The position numbers and the translations under genes are program-made. DNA of 11,865 nucleotides, from assembly GCA_002731735.1 (NCBI GenBank), contig PCCM01000051.1:1-11865 (forward strand). The letters are read 5' to 3'. The notes below the pieces were generated by a model. It was not told the origin of the DNA. It saw only the letters and a program-made list of their open reading frames with translations, and searched no databases. The DNA comes from Gemmatimonadota bacterium (GTDB lineage: Bacteria > Gemmatimonadota > Gemmatimonadetes > Longimicrobiales > Gaopeijiaceae). Shown here one piece after another: positions 5,820 to 11,865 of the stretch (the first letter of the stretch is position 1; every line of letters starts with the position of its first letter).

Positions 5820-6472
5820 TATTCCCCCACTCCCAAAGCCTCACGGACCTTACTCTGTACCTCGTCCGGCCCCTCTTGGCTCGGTACGCGATGCACGACG
5901 GCCTTGCTCCCGTCGTAGTACTCGATCAGGGGCTCAGTCTCTCGGCGGTACACGTTCAACCGGTTCTGAACCGTGTCTGCGTGATCATCTGCACGGTGGA
6001 AGAGCGGAGTCCCATCGACGTCACACAGACCGTCCTTCTTGGGCGGAGCGAGGACGGTATTGTAGACAGCCCCACAGGAGGGGCAAGAACGGCGACCGGA
6101 GATTCTCTCAGAGAGCACTTCGTCGTCTGCCTCGAGAACGACGACCGTGTCGATGGTGCGACCGAGAGCCTCCAGCATCATGGCGAAGGCCGATGCCTGT
6201 GCCTCGGTCCTCGGAAAGCCGTCGAAGATCACGCCAGTCCCGGCGGACAAAGTGCTCAGCTTTTCCTCGACCATTTTGATGATGAGATGATCGGGCACGA
6301 GATTCCCAGCGGTCATGTACTGTTGAGCTTGGGTCCCCAGGGGGGTACCAGCATCCTTCGCGGTACGCAGAAGATCCCCCGTAACCACCCTCTCCCATCC
6401 CGTCGCATCCGCAAGCAGTACTCCTTGCGTGCCCTTACCGACGCCGGGAGGGCCCAACAGGATCAGGTACAT
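5819..6472 (-). CDS. adk: Adenylate kinase, zinc-LID form
   Basis: Catalyses the reversible reaction ATP + AMP = 2 ADP, maintaining cytosolic adenylate balance. The 217-residue protein is the long, bacterial type. It has the P-loop GPPGVGKGT at 7-15, TGDLLR at 31-36, the AMP-binding FDGFPRT at 83-89, and a LID with Cys130, Cys133, Cys150 and Asp153. That Cys3Asp zinc site falls at the same positions as in Bacillus-type enzymes. I start at the ATG at 6472 because homologues begin M-x-[IL]-[IL]-LLGPPG and AGAGG lies eight bases upstream. A TTG at 6478 would add two residues and has AGGAG five bases away, so it cannot be excluded. It lies 26 bases after secY, and its TAG stop overlaps the map GTG start. 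Confidence 0.97.
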   Translation of the reverse strand: MYLILLGPPGVGKGTQGVLLADATGWERVVTGDLLRTAKDAGTPLGTQAQQYMTAGNLVPDHLIIKMVEEKLSTLSAGTGVIFDGFPRTEAQASAFAMMLEALGRTIDTVVVLEADDEVLSERISGRRSCPSCGAVYNTVLAPPKKDGLCDVDGTPLFHRADDHADTVQNRLNVYRRETEPLIEYYDGSKAVVHRVPSQEGPDEVQSKVREALGVGE

Positions 6473-6498
6473 GGCCAAGTCCTCTCCTCGTCCACGGA

Positions 6499-7812
6499 TT
6501 ATACGTAGCGAGACCGACCGCGCATTTTCACGCGGCCCTTCTTCATGAACCCGTCATAGTGGCGCAGTAAGAGGTGTTGCTGAGCTTGCTGGACCGTATC
6601 GAGCCCCACGCCCACGACGATCAGCAGGCCCGTACCTCCGAAGAAGAATGTCTGGATGTTGAAGAGGCTCCAGACCCCGAAAGGCACCAGAGCAACAAGC
6701 GCGAGATAGATCGACCCCGGAAGTGTGACGCGGGTCAAGACCCGATCGATGTATTCCGCCGTCCGGGCCCCAGGCTTCACACCCGGGATGAACGCACCTT
6801 GCTTCTTCAGGTTCTCAGCCAAATCGACCGGGTTGAAAATGATGGCCGTGTAGAAGTAGGTGAAGAAGACGATTAGCAAACCGTATGTGATGTAGTAGAC
6901 CCATCCGGGCTCAAAGATTCGCGCAACTTCAACGAGAATCGGGAATCTTCCGCCCGTGAGCTGCGCAATCGTCCCCGGTACCACGATGAACGACTGCGCG
7001 AAAATGATCGGCATGACACCCGCGGAGTTGACGCGAAGGGGAACGAAGCTCTTCTGTCCTTCACGGATACGCCCACGTCCTACCACCTTGCGGGGAATCT
7101 GCACGGGAATCTTCCGGGCGCCCATCGTCAACGCTACCACAGCCGCCGTAATCGCCACCAGAACGACGACCAGCATAACCATCGCGAAGATCGTAATCTG
7201 TCCTGCAGTGAACGACTCATACGTCCGCGCGACGGCCTGCGGAAAACTTTCAATGATGGAGAAGAAGATCAGGAGCGACATGCCGTTGCCGATCCCTCGC
7301 TCGGTGATCTGCTCACCAAGCCACATCACGAAGATCGCGCCTACCGTGAGGATCACCGTCGTCGTCAGATTGAAGATGAAGCCCGGATTCTCAATCGCCC
7401 CTGTGCTGGTGAGGAAGGCGGCGTAGCTGAAGCCCTGAATAACACTCAGGACTACAGTCGTGTAGCGGGTCCACTGAGTCAGTTTCGCCCGACCGTCTTC
7501 ACCCTCCTTCTGCAGTTTTTCCACCGTCGGGAAGACAGCTGACAGCAATTGGAACATGATGCTGGCCGAGATATACGGCATGATCCCGAGGGCCAAGATT
7601 GTGGCCCGACTCAGGCCACCGCCCACGAACATGTCGTAGATGCCCAAGATTCCGCCGGAGAGCGCTCCGAACTGCTCCCGTAGGATGACTACATTTACGC
7701 CAGGTACAGTGATGTGCGCACCAAACCGATAGATGAGGAGAATAACCAGAGTAAAGAGAATCTTCTCTTTGAGCTCCGGAACCCGGAACAAATTCGGGAT
7801 CGGGTTAGCCAT
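6499..7812 (-). CDS. secY: Protein translocase subunit SecY
   Basis: The channel-forming subunit of the SecYEG translocon in the inner membrane, moving unfolded proteins across or into the membrane with SecA or the ribosome. It has 437 residues and the expected ten membrane segments. Recognisable motifs are VPGV at 36-39, the plug-region GGILGIYDMFVGGGL at 53-67, ALGIMPYISASIMFQLL at 74-90, GEQITERGIGNGMSL at 166-180, LRVNSAGVMPIIFA at 259-272, the cytosolic loop PGARTAEYIDRVLTR at 347-361, and the C-terminal MRGRSRYV. Its ATG lies inside the end of rplO (8-base overlap, ATGGCTAA), with GGAG only four bases upstream. Its translation is therefore probably coupled to the unusual acidic tail of L15. 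Confidence 0.98.
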   Translation of the reverse strand: MANPIPNLFRVPELKEKILFTLVILLIYRFGAHITVPGVNVVILREQFGALSGGILGIYDMFVGGGLSRATILALGIMPYISASIMFQLLSAVFPTVEKLQKEGEDGRAKLTQWTRYTTVVLSVIQGFSYAAFLTSTGAIENPGFIFNLTTTVILTVGAIFVMWLGEQITERGIGNGMSLLIFFSIIESFPQAVARTYESFTAGQITIFAMVMLVVVLVAITAAVVALTMGARKIPVQIPRKVVGRGRIREGQKSFVPLRVNSAGVMPIIFAQSFIVVPGTIAQLTGGRFPILVEVARIFEPGWVYYITYGLLIVFFTYFYTAIIFNPVDLAENLKKQGAFIPGVKPGARTAEYIDRVLTRVTLPGSIYLALVALVPFGVWSLFNIQTFFFGGTGLLIVVGVGLDTVQQAQQHLLLRHYDGFMKKGRVKMRGRSRYV

Positions 7813-8506
7813 TGTTCTCCGTTTCTTCCTCCGACTCAGCTTCTGGTTCAGGCTCAGCCGCTATCTCCGTCTCATCCTCGGTCTCGGTCTCAGCCTCGGG
7901 TTCAGCCGCTGCCTCAGGCTCAGCAACTACCTCTGGCTCGGCCGCTGCCTCAGGCTCAACGGCTACCTCGGGCTCGGCCGCTGTCTCAGGCCCAACGGCT
8001 ACTTCGGGCTCGGCCGCTGTCTCAGGCTCGACCGTTACCTCTGGCTCCGCCTTTGCCACCGCCGGACCGACCGTGGTGACGCTCCCGCCCGCTGCCTCGA
8101 TCTTGGCCACCGCACCCCCACTGAACTTATGCGCCTCGACAGAGTACGCCTGGCTCAAATCTCCCATCGCGAGCACTTTGACCAGGCCTTGGACGGAGCG
8201 GATCAAGCCCGCGTCCTTCAACGTTTGAGCGTTGACGGTGGAGCCCTCCACACGGGCCAGGTCTCCCACGTTGACAATCTGGAAAATCTTTCGCTTACGG
8301 GGCGTGAAGCCGCGCTTTGGAATACGGCGCTGCAGAGGCATTTGCCCGCCCTCGAAGCCGGGCCGCACCGAGCCACCGCTGCGAGATTTTTGACCGTTCT
8401 CACCGCTTCCAGCGGTCTTGCCTTTTCCGGAACCGGGACCTCTACCCTTACGCTTGGATCTCTGATGAGAGCCGGCAGCCGGACGTAGGTCGTGTAACTC
8501 AGCCAT
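7805..8506 (-). CDS. rplO: 50S ribosomal protein L15 (uL15) with long acidic repeat tail
   Basis: A large-subunit protein that joins late in assembly. The core, residues 1-147, is a normal L15. It begins with a basic Gly-rich arm (SKRKGRGPGSGKGKTAGSG, then RSGGSVRPGFEGGQMPLQRRIPKRGF) and ends with the domain closing at HKFSGGAVAKIEAAGGSVTTVG. Standard L15 proteins end here at about 145-150 residues. This one continues for 86 residues (148-233) that are almost only Glu, Ala, Pro, Val and Thr, with 30 Glu and 1 Asp against a single Lys. The tail includes four tandem 12-residue units at 159-206. The ATG at 8506 overlaps the rpmD stop (TAATG) and has a strong GAGGTG five bases upstream. The last codons overlap secY by eight bases, so the frame is continuous to the expected junction, arguing that the tail is real rather than a frameshift. 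Confidence 0.95.
   Translation of the reverse strand: MAELHDLRPAAGSHQRSKRKGRGPGSGKGKTAGSGENGQKSRSGGSVRPGFEGGQMPLQRRIPKRGFTPRKRKIFQIVNVGDLARVEGSTVNAQTLKDAGLIRSVQGLVKVLAMGDLSQAYSVEAHKFSGGAVAKIEAAGGSVTTVGPAVAKAEPEVTVEPETAAEPEVAVGPETAAEPEVAVEPEAAAEPEVVAEPEAAAEPEAETETEDETEIAAEPEPEAESEEETENNG
7889..8032 (-). repeat. Four tandem 36-bp units encoding the acidic L15 tail
   Basis: On the minus strand, codons 159-206 of rplO form four 12-residue units: VEPETAAEPEVA, VGPETAAEPEVA, VEPEAAAEPEVV and AEPEAAAEPEAE. Each is itself two diverged six-residue AEPEVA-like halves. The DNA copies are imperfect but share long blocks (for example CTCGGCCGCTG on the plus strand). This suggests growth by in-frame duplication followed by synonymous drift. 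Confidence 0.85.
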
Positions 8507-8691
8507 TACTTCACCTCATGAACTTGAACGAGGTAGTGGACTTGCCGTAACATGCCGCGAATCGTCGGGCTGTCGTCATGAACCACCGTCTGCTGGTGTT
8601 TCTTGAATCCGAGCGCCTTCAGCGTACGGCGATGTTTGAACTTCCTGCCCACGCCACTGCGGACCTGCGTGATGGCGAGCTTCTTAGGCAT
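8506..8691 (-). CDS. rpmD: 50S ribosomal protein L30 (uL30)
   Basis: A 61-residue large-subunit protein. It starts MPKKLAITQVRSGVGRKFKHRRTLKALGFKK, with the usual single-strand entry, the helix containing the invariant LGLxK-like element, and HDDSPTIRGMLRQVHYLVQV at the C-terminus, all characteristic of L30. The true start is the ATG at 8691. Longer in-frame openings up to 8796 would only read into rpsE. The gene begins inside the rpsE stop region (8-base overlap, ATGCCTAA), with GGGGA about nine bases upstream. Its stop overlaps the rplO start by one base. rpmD is absent from several bacterial lineages, so its presence is mildly informative. Confidence 0.96.
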   Translation of the reverse strand: MPKKLAITQVRSGVGRKFKHRRTLKALGFKKHQQTVVHDDSPTIRGMLRQVHYLVQVHEVK

Positions 8692-9217
8692 TGTTGTCCA
8701 TCCCCAGAATAACCTCCACGGGCACACCACGTTCCCGGGCAACTTGCTCGGCGGTGACCAGGCTCGTGAGGCCCTGCATCGTGGCCCGGACCACATTGAT
8801 CGGGTTGTTGCTGCCCAGGCTCTTGGTAAGGATGTCCTTGATCCCTACGGCCTCGAGCACCGACCGGACCGGACCGCCCGCGATCACCCCCGTACCGGGC
8901 GCGGCCGGACGAAGCATCACACGGCCGGCACCCCACCGCCCGACGATCTCGTGCGGAATGGTCCCGTCCTGCACGGGAATCTCAACGAATTCCCTCTTAG
9001 CCCTCTCGAAGGCCTTACGTATGGCCTCCGCGACCTCATTTGCTTTGGCGAGCCCGATCCCGACACGACCCTTCTGATCTCCGACCGACACCAGCGCCGT
9101 AAAGGAGAACCTGCGGCCACCCTTCACCACCTTGGCCACCCGGTTGATGTGGATCACGTTCTCGAAAAACTCGGATTCCCGAGCTCGACCCTGTTTGCGT
9201 TTCTGCTCCCTGGCCAT
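8684..9217 (-). CDS. rpsE: 30S ribosomal protein S5 (uS5)
   Basis: A small-subunit protein important for decoding fidelity and mRNA helicase activity at the entry tunnel. At 177 residues it is of usual length. The N-terminal dsRNA-binding-like domain (about 18-83) contains HINRVAKVVKGGRRFSFTALVSVGDQKGRVGIGLAKANEV. The second domain includes LRPAAPGTGVIAGGPVRSVLEAVGIKDILTKSLGSNNPINVVRAT. The ATG at 9217 overlaps the rplR stop as TGATG, with the strong site GGAGGA about eleven bases upstream inside rplR. It ends with an 8-base overlap with rpmD. Confidence 0.98.
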   Translation of the reverse strand: MAREQKRKQGRARESEFFENVIHINRVAKVVKGGRRFSFTALVSVGDQKGRVGIGLAKANEVAEAIRKAFERAKREFVEIPVQDGTIPHEIVGRWGAGRVMLRPAAPGTGVIAGGPVRSVLEAVGIKDILTKSLGSNNPINVVRATMQGLTSLVTAEQVARERGVPVEVILGMDNNA

Positions 9218-9600
9218 CAGAACTTCAGTCCTCCCTCCCGGGCGCCCTCTGCGAAGGCTTTCACCCGGCCGTGATACTGGTATCCGCCTCGATCGAACAC
9301 GACCGTATCCACCCCAACTGCTTTAGCCCGATCAGCGAGGAGCTTGCCGGCGGCTCTAGCCCGCTCGACCCCAGCGTTTTGACTTTCCGCCTTGAAGTCG
9401 GCGAGATCGGCACAAAGCGTGGACAGACCCACCAGCGTCCGCCCCTCATCGTCATCGATGACCTGACCCTCGAAATTCTTCAACGATCGGAAAACCACGA
9501 GCCTCGGTCGCCCCGCGGTGCCCCAAATCTTCTTGCGGACGCGGGAATGCCGGATTTTTCGGTGATCCTCACGTGTCTTACCCGATTTCTTGTTGCTCAT
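9217..9600 (-). CDS. rplR: 50S ribosomal protein L18 (uL18)
   Basis: A 5S rRNA-binding large-subunit protein of the central protuberance. It has 127 residues, slightly longer than the common 117-120 because of a basic N-terminus (MSNKKSGKTREDHRKIRHSR). The core shows RVRKKIWGTAGRPRLVVFRSLKNF, then AGVERARAAGKLLADRAKAVGVDTVVFDRGGYQYHGRVKAFAEGAREGGLKF, the diagnostic L18 ending. The ATG at 9600 has GGAG nine bases upstream, and that ribosome-binding site sits at the tip of a short perfect inverted repeat shared with the rplF stop. The gene overlaps the rpsE start by one base. Confidence 0.97.
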   Translation of the reverse strand: MSNKKSGKTREDHRKIRHSRVRKKIWGTAGRPRLVVFRSLKNFEGQVIDDDEGRTLVGLSTLCADLADFKAESQNAGVERARAAGKLLADRAKAVGVDTVVFDRGGYQYHGRVKAFAEGAREGGLKF

Positions 9601-9604
9601 CGTC

Positions 9605-9620
9605 TAAAGCTCCAGCTTTA
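9605..9620 (-). promoter_or_regulatory. Palindrome enclosing the rplR ribosome-binding site
   Basis: On the minus strand, TAAAGC-TGGA-GCTTTA forms a perfect inverted repeat. It starts at the rplF stop TAA and fills most of the 17-base gap before rplR. The Shine-Dalgarno GGAG lies at the loop and first stem base. A ribosome terminating on rplF would melt the stem, so it could couple rplR translation to rplF. The stem is short and AT-rich, so strength is uncertain. Confidence 0.4.
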
Positions 9621-10157
9621 AGCGCCGGCGGTCTTGCCGGCCTTACGCCGTACATGTTCGCCCTTGTACCGGATCCCCTTACCCTTGTACGGCTCGGGTG
9701 GACGGAACGCCCGGATCTCAGCGGCCGCCTGGCCCACCTTCTGCTTGTCCACCCCCGTGACGACAATCGTCGTCTGGTCCGGCAGGTCCAAGCTCACACC
9801 GTCCGGAGCCGGATAATTGATCGTATGCGAGAAGCCGAGGTTTAACTCGATGCCCGACCCCTTTTTGAGGGCACGATACCCTACGCCCTGAATCTCGAGT
9901 GTCTTGCTGAACCCGGTCACCACACCCTCGATCATATTGGCGACCAACATTCGGGTCAGACCGTGTAGAGCTCGGTGCTGGGGTTCGTCCGACGGCCTCG
10001 TCACCGTAACCACTCCCTCTTCCAACGCCACCGTCATGTCCGCGTGGGCATCGAACGTGAGTTCACCCTTCGGACCCTTTACGTGCACGTTTTGCCCGTT
10101 CACGGTCACATCAGTCCCCTGCGGGACTTCAATCGGCTGTTTACCAATCCGCGACAT
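9618..10157 (-). CDS. rplF: 50S ribosomal protein L6 (uL6)
   Basis: A large-subunit protein near the factor-binding stalk base. It has 179 residues, normal for the family, built from two similar domains. It starts MSRIGKQPIEVPQGTDVTVNGQNVHVKGPKGEL, with the first domain to about 80. The second contains LEIQGVGYRALKKGSGIELNLGFSH and then VDKQKVGQAAAEIRAFRPPEPYKGKGIRYKGE, the signature C-terminal region. The ATG at 10157 is preceded by AGAG at seven bases, within an AT-richer 42-base spacer from rpsH that contains a short tandem repeat. Confidence 0.98.
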   Translation of the reverse strand: MSRIGKQPIEVPQGTDVTVNGQNVHVKGPKGELTFDAHADMTVALEEGVVTVTRPSDEPQHRALHGLTRMLVANMIEGVVTGFSKTLEIQGVGYRALKKGSGIELNLGFSHTINYPAPDGVSLDLPDQTTIVVTGVDKQKVGQAAAEIRAFRPPEPYKGKGIRYKGEHVRRKAGKTAGA

Positions 10158-10170
10158 CTGCCATCTCTTC

Positions 10171-10198
10171 TATCTCGATTCCGTTATCTCTATTCCGT
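10171..10198. repeat. Two tandem 14-bp units in the rpsH-rplF spacer
   Basis: On the plus strand TATCTCGATTCCGT (10171-10184) is followed directly by TATCTCTATTCCGT (10185-10198), with one mismatch. The pair fills most of the 42-base spacer, which is longer than other spacers in this part of the operon. It looks like a recent slippage duplication. Confidence 0.6.
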
Positions 10199-10199
10199 T

Positions 10200-10592
10200 T
10201 TACCAGACGAGGGCCATGAGTTCACCGCCAACGCCCTGCTTACGAGCCACCCGATCAGACATCAGGCCCTGCGACGTGGAGAGGATGGCCATCCCCAGTC
10301 CATTACGAACCCTTGGAATCTTGTCGACGGCCACATAACGTCTCCGGCCCGGACGGGAAATCCGCTCCAGGTGCCGGATGACGGGCCCCTCCTCGTGATA
10401 CTTCAAATACACTCGAAGCACTCCGAAACGGCCGTCGTCCAGGACTTTGAAGTCATAGATAAAGTGGTTGTCCTTCAGTAGGTCGGCGACTTTGGTCTTC
10501 AGCTTCGAGACCGGCATATCGGCCCACTTGTGCCCTGCGGATCCGGCATTCCGGATCCGAGTGAGCATGTCCGCGATGGGGTCTGTCATCAT
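10200..10592 (-). CDS. rpsH: 30S ribosomal protein S8 (uS8)
   Basis: A 16S rRNA central-domain binder; in E. coli it also represses spc operon translation by binding the mRNA near rplE. It has 130 residues. The N-terminus MMTDPIADMLTRIRNA is characteristic. The middle carries MPVSKLKTKVADLLKDNHFI, and the C-terminal domain carries ISRPGRRRYVAVDKIPRVRNGLGMAILSTSQGLMSDRVARKQGVGGELMALVW. Two adjacent ATGs could serve; the first (10592) is kept because the AAGGA site is already about twelve bases away. It follows rpsN after 16 bases. Confidence 0.98.
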   Translation of the reverse strand: MMTDPIADMLTRIRNAGSAGHKWADMPVSKLKTKVADLLKDNHFIYDFKVLDDGRFGVLRVYLKYHEEGPVIRHLERISRPGRRRYVAVDKIPRVRNGLGMAILSTSQGLMSDRVARKQGVGGELMALVW

Positions 10593-10608
10593 TGGTCGAT
10601 TCTATCCT

Positions 10609-10794
10609 TTACCAGCTTGCCTTCCGGACACCAGGGATTTCACCCTGAAGCGCCTTCTGGCGGAAACAAATTCTGCAGAGTCCAAATTTTCGGATGAACG
10701 CACGCGGGCGCCCGCACCGGTTACAGCGATTGCGATGACGCCCCGGAAACTTGGGCTTGCGATTGTTCCTTTCGATCAAAGCCTTCCTGGCCAT
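10609..10794 (-). CDS. rpsN: 30S ribosomal protein S14 type Z (uS14)
   Basis: A 61-residue small-subunit head protein. It is the short zinc-binding form: Cys24, Cys27, Cys40 and Cys43 in RCNRCGRPRAFIRKFGLCRICF, followed by the invariant end GEIPGVRKASW. Enterics carry a longer, Cys-free version, so the presence of the Z type in the spc operon argues against a gamma-proteobacterial source. The ATG at 10794 has AGGGG six bases upstream. It lies 18 bases after rplE and 16 before rpsH. No zinc-independent paralogue is in the window. Confidence 0.97.
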   Translation of the reverse strand: MARKALIERNNRKPKFPGRHRNRCNRCGRPRAFIRKFGLCRICFRQKALQGEIPGVRKASW

Positions 10795-10812
10795 CGACTT
10801 CCCCTATCCGTG

Positions 10813-11388
10813 TTAGTTGGCGGTGTGCTCGATGATGATCGGAATCTCCCCGCGGAACGGGAAGCCCATCGCCCTGAGAAGAGCCAGCGCTACATCGTCT
10901 TTATCCGTACTCGTCACCACGGTGATGTCCATGCCGTGAATCTCTCCGACCTTGTCGAAGTCGATCTCCGGAAAAATGATCTGCTCCCGAACTCCCATGG
11001 TGAAGTTTCCGCGACCGTCGAAGGAGCGCGTGCGCAATCCACGGAAATCTCGAACACGAGGGATGGCAACGCTCACGAGGCGATCCAGGAACTCGTACAT
11101 CCGGCTCTTGCGGAGCGTCACCGACGCTCCGATGGGCATGCCTTCACGCAGGTGGAAATTCGAAACGGACTTCCGCGCCCGCGTTATCAGGGCCTTCTGT
11201 CCCGTGATCACGCCCAATTCGCCGACCACGGCCGCAAGGAGTTTGGCGTTCTTGGTCGCCTCGCCCACACCCACGTTCATGACCACTTTTTCGATTTTGG
11301 GAATCTGGTTCGGGTTGCTCCACTGGAACTGTTCGGCCAGATGGGGCCGTGCGTAGGACTTGTAATGTCTCAGTAGTCTGGGTTCCAT
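10813..11388 (-). CDS. rplE: 50S ribosomal protein L5 (uL5)
   Basis: A 5S rRNA and P-site tRNA contacting protein of the central protuberance. It has 191 residues, about a dozen more than the common 179. The extra lies in a longer N-terminus (MEPRLLRHYKSYARPHLAEQFQ) and a hydrophobic C-terminus (GEIPIIIEHTAN). Core motifs are IPKIEKVVMNVGVGEA, GQKALITRARKSVSNFHLREGMPIGASVTLR and the C-terminal DFRGLRTRSFDGRGNFTMGVREQIIFPEIDFD. The ATG at 11388 is four bases after the rplX stop, with GGGAG about nine bases upstream. Confidence 0.98.
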   Translation of the reverse strand: MEPRLLRHYKSYARPHLAEQFQWSNPNQIPKIEKVVMNVGVGEATKNAKLLAAVVGELGVITGQKALITRARKSVSNFHLREGMPIGASVTLRKSRMYEFLDRLVSVAIPRVRDFRGLRTRSFDGRGNFTMGVREQIIFPEIDFDKVGEIHGMDITVVTSTDKDDVALALLRAMGFPFRGEIPIIIEHTAN

Positions 11389-11392
11389 CGCT

Positions 11393-11740
11393 CTACACTC
11401 CCGCGTGCGGTTTCGGGAGCGGATTACCGGTCTTCACTGCGATCCTCTCCTTGGCACCGTCAGCCTCTTGCCGGACCCGAACCCGACTCGCCTGGCCCCC
11501 AGCCACATCCACGAGCATGACGTTGGATACATGGATCGGTGCCTCGAACGTGATAATACCGCCCTCTGGGTTCGCCTCGCTGGGCCTTTGATGACGTTTC
11601 CGCATGTTCACGCCTTCGACAACAACGCGCTCCTTGGCGGGGATTACGCTGAGAACCGCCCCCTCCATGTCACGGAAGTTGCCACGGATGACCCGCACGC
11701 GATCTCCTTTGACGATGTTCGACCGACTCTTCCTGGCCAT
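11393..11740 (-). CDS. rplX: 50S ribosomal protein L24 (uL24)
   Basis: An early-assembly large-subunit protein. It has 115 residues. The N-terminal KOW motif is clear (KGDRVRVIRGNFRDMEGAVLSVIPAKERVVVEGVNM at about 11-46), followed by KRHQRPSEANPEGGIITFEAPIHVSNVMLVD. The C-terminal part (about 82-115) is basic, with few recognisable motifs. The ATG at 11740 overlaps the rplN stop (TAATG) and has a strong GGAGG seven bases upstream inside rplN. Confidence 0.97.
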   Translation of the reverse strand: MARKSRSNIVKGDRVRVIRGNFRDMEGAVLSVIPAKERVVVEGVNMRKRHQRPSEANPEGGIITFEAPIHVSNVMLVDVAGGQASRVRVRQEADGAKERIAVKTGNPLPKPHAGV

Positions 11741-11865
11741 TAGAGAACCTCCGGAGCCAACGAAACGATCTTCATATAACGCTTTTCGCGAAGTTCACGG
11801 CCCACCGGGCCAAAGATGCGCGTTCCTCGCGGCTCTCCTTGGGGCGTGAGCAGAACCGCGGCGTT
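11740..11865 (-). CDS. rplN: 50S ribosomal protein L14 (uL14), C-terminal fragment
   Basis: Only the last 41 codons and the stop are in the window; the gene begins beyond the right edge. The readable part, NAAVLLTPQGEPRGTRIFGP followed by VGRELREKRYMKIVSLAPEVL, is the diagnostic C-terminus of L14, including the R-G-T-R-[IV]-F-G-P-V-x-R-E-L-R motif. L14 contacts the small subunit and is the standard first gene of the spc operon ahead of rplX. The stop TAA shares one base with the rplX ATG, and the codons for PEVL contain the rplX ribosome-binding site. Confidence 0.96.
   Translation of the reverse strand, partial: NAAVLLTPQGEPRGTRIFGPVGRELREKRYMKIVSLAPEVL

Noticed and set aside
7812..8228. 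Plus-strand open frame rich in Ser, Gly and Ala opposite the L15 tail
   Set aside because: It is the antisense shadow of the repetitive Glu/Ala/Pro codons of rplO, and has no independent support.
10468..11376. Long plus-strand open frame (302 codons) opposite rplE, rpsN and rpsH
   Set aside because: It covers three certain ribosomal genes on the other strand and shows no recognisable domain; such frames are expected in GC-rich DNA.
1..11865. Mobile element, CRISPR, phage or novel defence system
   Set aside because: Both strands were read; everything is accounted for by a conserved housekeeping cluster, with no transposase, integrase, spacer array or foreign-looking composition.

Overview
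The window is a bacterial ribosomal-protein gene cluster read entirely on the minus strand, so transcription runs from position 11865 down to 1. From right to left the order is rplN (fragment)-rplX-rplE-rpsN-rpsH-rplF-rplR-rpsE-rpmD-rplO-secY-adk-map-rpmJ-rpsM-rpsK-rpsD-rpoA-rplQ. This is the classical spc operon followed by the alpha operon, with adk and map between them, as in many non-enteric bacteria. A downstream block follows: a membrane-anchored protein of unknown function, rpmB (L28), hemD (uroporphyrinogen-III synthase), a 77-residue membrane protein, and the first 41 codons of a nucleotide-sugar dehydrogenase that runs off the left edge.

The DNA is moderately GC-rich and very densely packed. 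Nine gene junctions overlap. Five use a one-base stop/start overlap (TAATG, TGATG, TAGTG), three use an 8-base ATGNNTRA overlap, and one uses ATGA. This points to translational coupling over most of the region. Several proteins are the zinc-binding forms: S14 with two CxxC pairs, S4 with four N-terminal Cys, L28 and L36 with Cys pairs, and adenylate kinase with a Cys3Asp LID. The organism is a bacterium, neither an enteric nor an archaeon. A Gemmatimonadota-like or similar environmental lineage is my guess, but the window alone cannot settle it.

Functionally, the genes supply ribosomal proteins of both subunits, the SecY translocon channel, adenylate kinase, methionine aminopeptidase for N-terminal processing, and the RNA polymerase alpha subunit. 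infA, often found between map and rpmJ, is absent. That junction instead holds about 93 bp with a plausible sigma70-type promoter for the alpha operon.

No undescribed multi-gene system is visible. The most unusual items are an 86-residue, glutamate-rich, 12-residue-repeat tail on ribosomal protein L15, a palindrome that brackets the rplR ribosome-binding site, and the unidentified anchored protein between rplQ and rpmB. No stretch longer than 100 bases lacks a gene, no RNA genes, insertion sequences or CRISPR arrays were seen, and no convincing rho-independent terminator was found.
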